This document shows, in pieces, positions 6,756 to 11,276 of a stretch of 11,276 nucleotides of DNA. Made by a program: the position numbers and the translations under genes. Every line of letters begins with the position of its first letter. Positions within the stretch are counted from its first letter, which is position 1. The stretch covers positions 1-11,276 of the forward strand of contig JALHDH010000103.1 of assembly GCA_022839105.1 (NCBI GenBank), written 5' to 3'. The DNA comes from a bacterium (GTDB taxonomy: Bacteria; Vulcanimicrobiota; Xenobia; Xenobiales; Xenobiaceae). Below the pieces are notes generated by a model. That model was not told the DNA's origin, ran no database searches, and saw only the letters and a list, made by a program, of their open reading frames with translations.

Positions 6756-7916
6756 CTAAGGGCCCAGGCTGGCCGCGTCGCGTTCGAGTTCCGCCAGGCG
6801 GGCCTGGCGTTGGACGGGGTCCGGGAAGACCAGGTCCTCGAAATCCTTCCGGGCCGCCTCTAGAACCCGCCGGGCCGCGTCGGGGTCCAGGAGCCCCCGA
6901 CGCCTCAGTTCGCAAGCCGCCCCCACGTAGGTCTCGAAGAAGAAGACCCCCTTCTCCTGCCACTCCCTGCGGGTCGGTTCCGGAGTCCCCACCACGTCGT
7001 GGATCATGGCCGCCCGGATCCTCTGGGGATGGGCCTGGACCAGGGCCGCCAGCAATCCCGGGTCGGCCTGCCCCGAGTCGCCGAAGAGCACGAAGTCGAA
7101 CTCGGGGTACAGGCCCTGGAAGAGGTCGAAATTGGCCCACTTCTGCGAGAAGATCAAGCCGTGGACGAACTGGTGGAGGCAGGTTCCCGTCAGCAGGACC
7201 GTCCCGTCCAGCCCCTTGGTCCCCAGCTTGCGATGGTAGCGGTCCTCGAAGAGCCTGAAGAGCCCCCCGGGGCGGCCGGTCAGGAAGGCCACGTCTCCGG
7301 CCGGGGAGGCGATCCCCTCCGGAGCCAGGTCCAACTCGCGATACAGTTGCAGGACACCGGGGTACACCGTCTTGGGAGGATAGCGCCGGTCCTTCCAGTT
7401 GGCGTACAGGGTATCATCCACATCGCTGAGGATCTTGAGGTCCCGACGGGTGACCCTCCGCCCCTCCCGTTCGATGTGCTCGAGGACCTCGCGGCGGATC
7501 GTGGTCGAGTCGATGTCGTGGTAGACCAGTTCCACCATGTCCCAGTGCGAGTTCCCGGCATCGATGGCCCGCTTCAGGACCGTCAGATCGTCGCCCGAGG
7601 TGGCCAGCAGGACGTCCCGGATGGCCTCTTCGAAGCGCCGCGGGGTGGGACCGATCTGCAGGGCATCCACCACGGCCGCGCGAGCCGGCACCGAGAGTTC
7701 GGCCACCCGCTTGCGGGTGAGGATCTCCAGGATCGCCTGGGAAGAGCGGCGGGGTGCCCGGCGGAAGAGGCCCGACAAATCCAGGTCCAGGACCAGCCGA
7801 TCCAGGACATCGGCGGGAAGCCGGGCCAGGACCTCCGCCAGGCGTTCGAGCTTCGCAGAGCGGTAGGGCGGTGAGCCCAGTTCGACAGGTTCCCCGATGG
7901 GATCGCACGGTTCCAT
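6756..7916 (-). CDS. App1/DUF2183-family HAD-type phosphatase
   Basis: 386-aa protein with a helical N-terminal half of unknown function (about 1-155) and a C-terminal HAD-like catalytic core. The core shows DVDDTL (165-170, the DxDxT nucleophile motif), PGVLQLYREL (186-195), FLTGRP (211-216), a Lys in SQKW (259) and FGDSGQADPGLL (278-289). GDSGQxD is the hallmark of DUF2183, the catalytic domain of yeast App1, a Mg-dependent phosphatidate phosphatase. The bacterial substrate is unknown. Its place between a helicase-like protein and a Pnkp-like end-healing enzyme makes a nucleic-acid phosphate substrate conceivable, but that is inference. The start at ATG 7916 is set by GGGGAGGAG at 7925-7933. 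The upstream stop lies 5 bp before the ATG. The open frame continues upstream to 9296, but that part is shadow of the neighbour. Confidence 0.85.
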   Translation of the reverse strand: MEPCDPIGEPVELGSPPYRSAKLERLAEVLARLPADVLDRLVLDLDLSGLFRRAPRRSSQAILEILTRKRVAELSVPARAAVVDALQIGPTPRRFEEAIRDVLLATSGDDLTVLKRAIDAGNSHWDMVELVYHDIDSTTIRREVLEHIEREGRRVTRRDLKILSDVDDTLYANWKDRRYPPKTVYPGVLQLYRELDLAPEGIASPAGDVAFLTGRPGGLFRLFEDRYHRKLGTKGLDGTVLLTGTCLHQFVHGLIFSQKWANFDLFQGLYPEFDFVLFGDSGQADPGLLAALVQAHPQRIRAAMIHDVVGTPEPTRREWQEKGVFFFETYVGAACELRRRGLLDPDAARRVLEAARKDFEDLVFPDPVQRQARLAELERDAASLGP

Positions 7917-7921
7917 CGCGT

Positions 7922-9991
7922 TCACTCCTCCCCGATGCAGGCTCCGGGGCTCGAGCCGGCGCGGGCAAAGGCCTCCCAGGCCGAGTCGCGCACGGGATCG
8001 AGCCCCCGGGCCTCGAGTTCCTCTTCGGTGAATCCAAAATTGCGGATGAAGGTTCGCCAGCGCCGGGGATCCATCCGAAGCAGATCCGGGCCGCTGCGCC
8101 CCTCTCCCAGGGCGGCCAGCCTCCGACAACGGTAGGCCAGGGGCAGGGCCAAGGCCAGGTTGCAGCAGTCCGCGGCCCCCAGGATTCCCAGATCGAAGAG
8201 CCCCGCCTCCAAGGGCAGGGCGGCACCCAGGCCCTCCAGCGTCGAGGCCCATCCCCGCAAGCCGGGAAGGACGGCCCTCAGGGCCGGTCCCAGGCCCGGA
8301 GCCCCGGGCGGCAGGCCGGCGAGGGCCTCCAGAGGGGCCGACCAGGCGACCAGGCGCGCGCGGATGCAGGCCGCCACGGCGGCACGGCTGGCCCTCTGCC
8401 AGGCGGCATCGCGCTCCCTGCGAAGCTCGGGGTCCTCCGCAGGCAAGGCCCCGAGCCGCTCCAGAACCTGCACCGAGGCGCGCGAGGCCCGAGCCCAGGC
8501 CAGCAGATCCTCCAGGCCAGCCCCAGGCTGCACTCCCAGCCTGCGAAGATAACGCCGCCGCCGAAGCCCACCCAGGAAGCGGGCTTGCGCCAGGCTTCCG
8601 GCCCGGATCTCGACCTCCGCCGGGTCGGGCGAAGGTTCCTTCCGGCCGCCCACCCAGAGCTGGCTGGCCAGCTCCCCCTGTTCGGCCAGCAGGACAGCCA
8701 GTTCCGCGGCCAGGACGGCGCGGCGCTCTTCGACGAGGACCTCCTGACGAGCCCTGATGGCCTGGTCCAGGGCCTGGCGGGCCTCTTGGCCTCCTCCCCG
8801 TGGCGGAGCGTCCTGCAGGTCCGTCAGCATGCGGGCCACCTCCAGTGGCAGGGCCTGCCGCCCTCCAGAGGGGCCGACGGTCACCAGCAGCCCAGGATGG
8901 ATCTGCCCGGCCAGATCCAGCAGACGCTCCAGACCCTCCTGTCGGCCCCAGGAGACCAGCACGCGGTCCCCGTCCAGCCAGGCGTTGGTCGCCGCCGCCA
9001 GCGCCAGGAGAGAGCCCGCCGACCCGCCGGGCGCCACAAGCGTCGTCTGCGCGCCACGCCGAAGCTGGCCCAGAACCTTCTCCCACGCTCGCTCCAGAGG
9101 CACCGGGCAGGCGGGCATCCCCTGACGGCCCTCCACCTCGGCTCCGAACACCCCCAGGAGCGCGGCCGCGGCGGTGAGCGTCCAGTCGGAGCGTTCCTGC
9201 AGGACTCTCAGCTCCTCCAGGGCCCCGCGCAGGGCAGGCGGGGTCTCGATCAGGAGGGCCATGGCCAGGTTCTGGATCCCCGGCGCCCGTGCGCAATCAC
9301 GCCGCAGACGCCAGGGGTCCAGACAGTCCACGGGGAGGTCCAGGGCCTGGCCCACCTGCTCGGCCAGTTCGCTCAGGCTCTCGGGGTCTCCCAGGGGGAT
9401 CTCCGGAGGCAGATTCGCATCGATCCAGGTCCCGGAGAGCCCAAGGAAAGGATTCAACGTGGCTTTCTCCGGGACGGAGATCTGCCGGTGGTGGTAGGGC
9501 GGAGGGGCCAGTTCGGCCAAGAAGACCGGTGCGACCTCCAGGCCTTCCCGACCCGGCAGGACCGCCACGGGCCAGCCATAGCACAAGGTCTGGCCGGAGC
9601 GCAGCCTTCCGGCCAGCCGATCCAGGTCGGGGTGGAGGTTCACGCAGCCCGTCCCCTGGCAAAGAGCCCTCTCCTGATCCAGGGGGAGCGGGGCCCAGCG
9701 ATGTCCTCCCAAGGGGACCCGGGCTTCGGCCGAGCCGACCTGCAGGGCGCGGCGCACGAGACCCAGCAACCGGCTCCACCGACCCTGAAGCCCGGGGTCG
9801 GGTCTGACGCTGGAAAGTCCCGGTCGATCCCCCTCGGAATCGGAATCCGTCAGCGGGCCCGGACGGCAACCCTGGCACCACACCTGACCGGTCCGGGACT
9901 CCCACCAGGCGGGGATGCCCCGAGGCAGGGAGGTTCCGCAGATCTGGCAGCGATCGGGGGATGGCAGGGATCTGACCCAGCGCGCTTCCAT
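7922..9991 (-). CDS. Zinc-ribbon SF1 helicase-like protein with degenerate ATPase motifs (pseudo-helicase)
   Basis: 689 aa. The N-terminal zinc ribbon is C15-x2-C18 and C39-x2-C42. Next comes a segment around CYGWPVAVLPG (137-147) and APVFLAEL (154-161), similar to the front part of large DNA2/NAM7-type AAA (SF1) proteins. A helicase-like core follows: TLVAPGGSAGS (317-327) sits where VTGPPGTGKS is expected, then NAWLDGDRVLVSWG (336-349) like the strand after Walker A. An Arg/Ala/Glu-rich probable coiled coil occupies about 400-445. FDLGILGAADCCNLALALPLAYRCRRLAALGEG aligns with the Walker B / motif III region (FDLxIxDEASQ...RAxxxxxxGDP). The P-loop Lys is Gly326 and the DE of Walker B is GA (605-606). 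The chain ends about 60 residues after motif III, so the second RecA domain is absent. It is therefore probably a non-catalytic nucleic-acid or protein-binding factor. AAGGA at 10000-10004 supports the ATG. First gene of the operon. Confidence 0.78.
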   Translation of the reverse strand: MEARWVRSLPSPDRCQICGTSLPRGIPAWWESRTGQVWCQGCRPGPLTDSDSEGDRPGLSSVRPDPGLQGRWSRLLGLVRRALQVGSAEARVPLGGHRWAPLPLDQERALCQGTGCVNLHPDLDRLAGRLRSGQTLCYGWPVAVLPGREGLEVAPVFLAELAPPPYHHRQISVPEKATLNPFLGLSGTWIDANLPPEIPLGDPESLSELAEQVGQALDLPVDCLDPWRLRRDCARAPGIQNLAMALLIETPPALRGALEELRVLQERSDWTLTAAAALLGVFGAEVEGRQGMPACPVPLERAWEKVLGQLRRGAQTTLVAPGGSAGSLLALAAATNAWLDGDRVLVSWGRQEGLERLLDLAGQIHPGLLVTVGPSGGRQALPLEVARMLTDLQDAPPRGGGQEARQALDQAIRARQEVLVEERRAVLAAELAVLLAEQGELASQLWVGGRKEPSPDPAEVEIRAGSLAQARFLGGLRRRRYLRRLGVQPGAGLEDLLAWARASRASVQVLERLGALPAEDPELRRERDAAWQRASRAAVAACIRARLVAWSAPLEALAGLPPGAPGLGPALRAVLPGLRGWASTLEGLGAALPLEAGLFDLGILGAADCCNLALALPLAYRCRRLAALGEGRSGPDLLRMDPRRWRTFIRNFGFTEEELEARGLDPVRDSAWEAFARAGSSPGACIGEE

Positions 9992-10111
9992 GGGAGGGTT
10001 CCTTCGCCCCCGGCGCGCGAGTTTCCGCCCGGGCTTGCCCTGGTCCGGGCTCTTCCCGCCCCGCCCGGAGAGCCGGCCAGCTCCAGGAGGGTGGTCCGGT
10101 CGCGACGGACG

Positions 10112-10140
10112 TTGACCCGGGGTCGATTGCGCGTTATCCT
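10112..10140 (+). promoter_or_regulatory. Sigma70-type promoter for the radical SAM gene
   Basis: TTGACC (10112-10117) and TATCCT (10135-10140) are separated by 17 bp, close to the TTGACA/TATAAT consensus, in the 195-bp gap between divergent genes. A start near 10147 would give a leader of about 40 nt. The -35 overlaps a small palindrome GACCC-G-GGGTC (10114-10124) that could be an operator. Confidence 0.6.
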
Positions 10141-10186
10141 GCGAGAACCATCACGGGGGGTTGCCCGACGCCAGGAGGTATCGTCC

Positions 10187-11128
10187 ATGTCCCAGGCCAT
10201 CTACGAGGCACAGAAGAACCAGGGTCGGCTGGAAGATGCCGGCGAGTTTCCGCGGGTGGTCCTTCTGGATTCGATCAGCCACTGCAACCTGCAGTGCTCG
10301 ATGTGCGTCCACGTGAACATGACCCGCAAGCGGGGCATCATGCCCTGGGATCTCTTCACGAAGCTGATCGACGAGATCGCCGAGGAGGATCCCAGCGTCC
10401 GGGTCTGGATGGTCTTCTTCGGCGAGGCCCTGATGCTGCGCCGCCGCAAGCCGAGCATCTTCGAGATGCTCCGCTACGCCAAGTCCAAGGGCCTGCAGGA
10501 CGTGGTCCTGAACTCCAACGCGAACCTGCTGGACGAGGACTCGGCCCGCCAGTTGATCGAGGTCGGCCTGGACGCGATCTACATCGGCATCGACGCCTTC
10601 ACCCCCGAGACCTACGCCAAGCTGCGAGTGGGGGGCAACTACGGGCGCACGGTGGCCAACGTGCAGCGCCTTCTCCGGCTCAAGGAGGAGATGAACTCCC
10701 CGACCCCCGAGGTCTTCGTGCAGTTCGTCGAGATGGACTCCAACACCGCCGAGAAGGAAGCGTTCATCCAGTTCTGGACCGAGCAGGGAGCCCAAGTCAA
10801 GATCCGTCCCAAGGTGAGCTGGGCCGGCAAGATCGAGGCCCCGAACCTGGTCCTGGGCCAGAAGGAGCGCTGGCCCTGCTACTGGGCCATGCGGAGCATG
10901 TCGATCACCGACCAGGGCAAGGTGGTGACCTGCGCGGTGGACCTCGATGCCGGGCATGTGGCCGGAGACGTGACCACGCACACCCTCAAACAGGTCTGGA
11001 ATGACGGCCTGAAGAAGCTGCGCGAGGCGCACCTGGAACACCGCTGGGAGGACCTGCCGGCGATCTGTCGGGATTGCCGGGACTGGCAATCGGCCCGCGC
11101 CGACTACTACGACACCAACCCCGGGTAG
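10187..11128 (+). CDS. Radical SAM/SPASM domain protein
   Basis: 313 aa. Binds a [4Fe-4S] cluster and S-adenosylmethionine through C33-x3-C37-x2-C40 (CNLQCSMC). The glycine-rich SAM motif reads FFGEALML (77-84), an unusual form of GGEP. LNSNANLL (108-115) and GLDAIYIGIDA (127-137) are typical barrel strands. The C-terminal SPASM-type region has C231, C249, C294 and C297 (ICRDC), enough for one auxiliary cluster. SPASM enzymes modify peptides, proteins or carbohydrates; no precursor peptide or partner gene is visible here, so the substrate is unknown. The ATG at 10187 is fixed by AGGAGGT (10173-10179), 7 nt upstream. The open frame extends far upstream (from 7754), but that part is shadow of the opposite-strand gene. 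Its own promoter lies at 10112-10140. Divergent from the pseudo-helicase operon, so functional linkage is uncertain. Confidence 0.9.
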   Translation: MSQAIYEAQKNQGRLEDAGEFPRVVLLDSISHCNLQCSMCVHVNMTRKRGIMPWDLFTKLIDEIAEEDPSVRVWMVFFGEALMLRRRKPSIFEMLRYAKSKGLQDVVLNSNANLLDEDSARQLIEVGLDAIYIGIDAFTPETYAKLRVGGNYGRTVANVQRLLRLKEEMNSPTPEVFVQFVEMDSNTAEKEAFIQFWTEQGAQVKIRPKVSWAGKIEAPNLVLGQKERWPCYWAMRSMSITDQGKVVTCAVDLDAGHVAGDVTTHTLKQVWNDGLKKLREAHLEHRWEDLPAICRDCRDWQSARADYYDTNPG

Positions 11129-11172
11129 GAGTCTGTGTGAGTATCCGGACCGAGCATCGCCGAGGGATCTTG

Positions 11173-11247
11173 TGCCCCCCCGCAAGGCGCAAAAAGTCGT
11201 GGTTTGCTGGAGGCAAATGAGACTTTTTGCAACACAGCGGGGGTGCA
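11173..11247. repeat. Three-tier nested inverted repeat
   Basis: Three concentric helices are visible. The outer one is 11173-11183 with 11237-11247 (10 of 11 pairs, GC-rich, one C/T mismatch). The middle one is GCAAAAAGTC (11189-11198) with GACTTTTTGC (11221-11230), perfect over 10 bp. The inner one is TTTGC (11203-11207) with GCAAA (11213-11217) around TGGAG. Small internal loops separate them. The A/T runs stand out in this GC-rich region. It starts 45 bp after the radical SAM stop. It could be a terminator for that gene, a dispersed palindromic repeat or MITE, or a structured RNA. The window ends 29 bp later with no recognisable gene. Confidence 0.6.
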
Positions 11248-11276
11248 AGAGACCCGGCGAGGCGACCGACGCGGTA

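Noticed and set aside
5544..6863. Plus-strand open frame of 439 codons opposite the Pnkp-like gene
   Set aside because: Antisense shadow. The minus strand carries full kinase and phosphatase motifs.
7917..9296. Upstream extension of the App1-like frame (total 846 codons)
   Set aside because: This part is Gly/Pro/Arg-rich out-of-frame sequence of the pseudo-helicase gene. A strong ribosome site marks ATG 7916 as the start.
7754..10186. Upstream extension of the radical SAM frame (total 1124 codons)
   Set aside because: Low-complexity antisense shadow of two minus-strand genes. The promoter and AGGAGGT site place the start at 10187.
11129..11276. tRNA gene or CRISPR repeat at the right edge
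   Set aside because: No cloverleaf, no TPsiC-like arm and no regularly spaced repeats; only the nested inverted repeat is present.

Overview
This is an 11.3 kb stretch of high-GC bacterial chromosome, densely packed with genes. The protein types are a mitochondrial-type aconitase, an NADP-isocitrate dehydrogenase of the eukaryote-like family, a two-domain Pnkp-like protein and a radical SAM/SPASM enzyme. They suit a high-GC Gram-negative lineage such as Acidobacteriota or a former deltaproteobacterial group, but the sequence alone does not settle the taxon.

Layout. (1) Bases 1-178, + strand: the 3' end of a rhodanese-type sulfurtransferase gene cut by the window edge. Its reading frame has an in-frame TGA (11-13) where the family carries Cys. 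A perfect 7-bp hairpin with a CGUGU loop (28-46) follows directly, so it is a strong candidate selenoprotein with a bacterial SECIS element. (2) Bases 194-3891, - strand: citrate synthase then aconitase, translationally coupled through a 4-base TTGA overlap. (3) Bases 4179-5321, + strand: NADP-isocitrate dehydrogenase, divergent from citrate synthase across a 287-bp gap. These three enzymes take oxaloacetate plus acetyl-CoA to 2-oxoglutarate. (4) Bases 9991 down to 5355, - strand: a tight three-gene unit. It encodes a zinc-ribbon protein built like an SF1 (DNA2/NAM7-type) helicase with ruined ATPase motifs, an App1/DUF2183 HAD-type phosphatase, and a polynucleotide kinase-phosphatase lacking the ligase domain of classical bacterial Pnkp. 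(5) Bases 10187-11128, + strand: a radical SAM/SPASM protein, divergent from group 4, with a good sigma70-type promoter. (6) Bases 11129-11276: non-coding, dominated by a three-tier nested inverted repeat (11173-11247).

The two items most worth follow-up are the putative Sec-containing rhodanese at the left edge and the pseudo-helicase/App1/Pnkp-like operon. The operon reads as an undescribed nucleic-acid end-processing or stress module, although its function is inferred from domains only.
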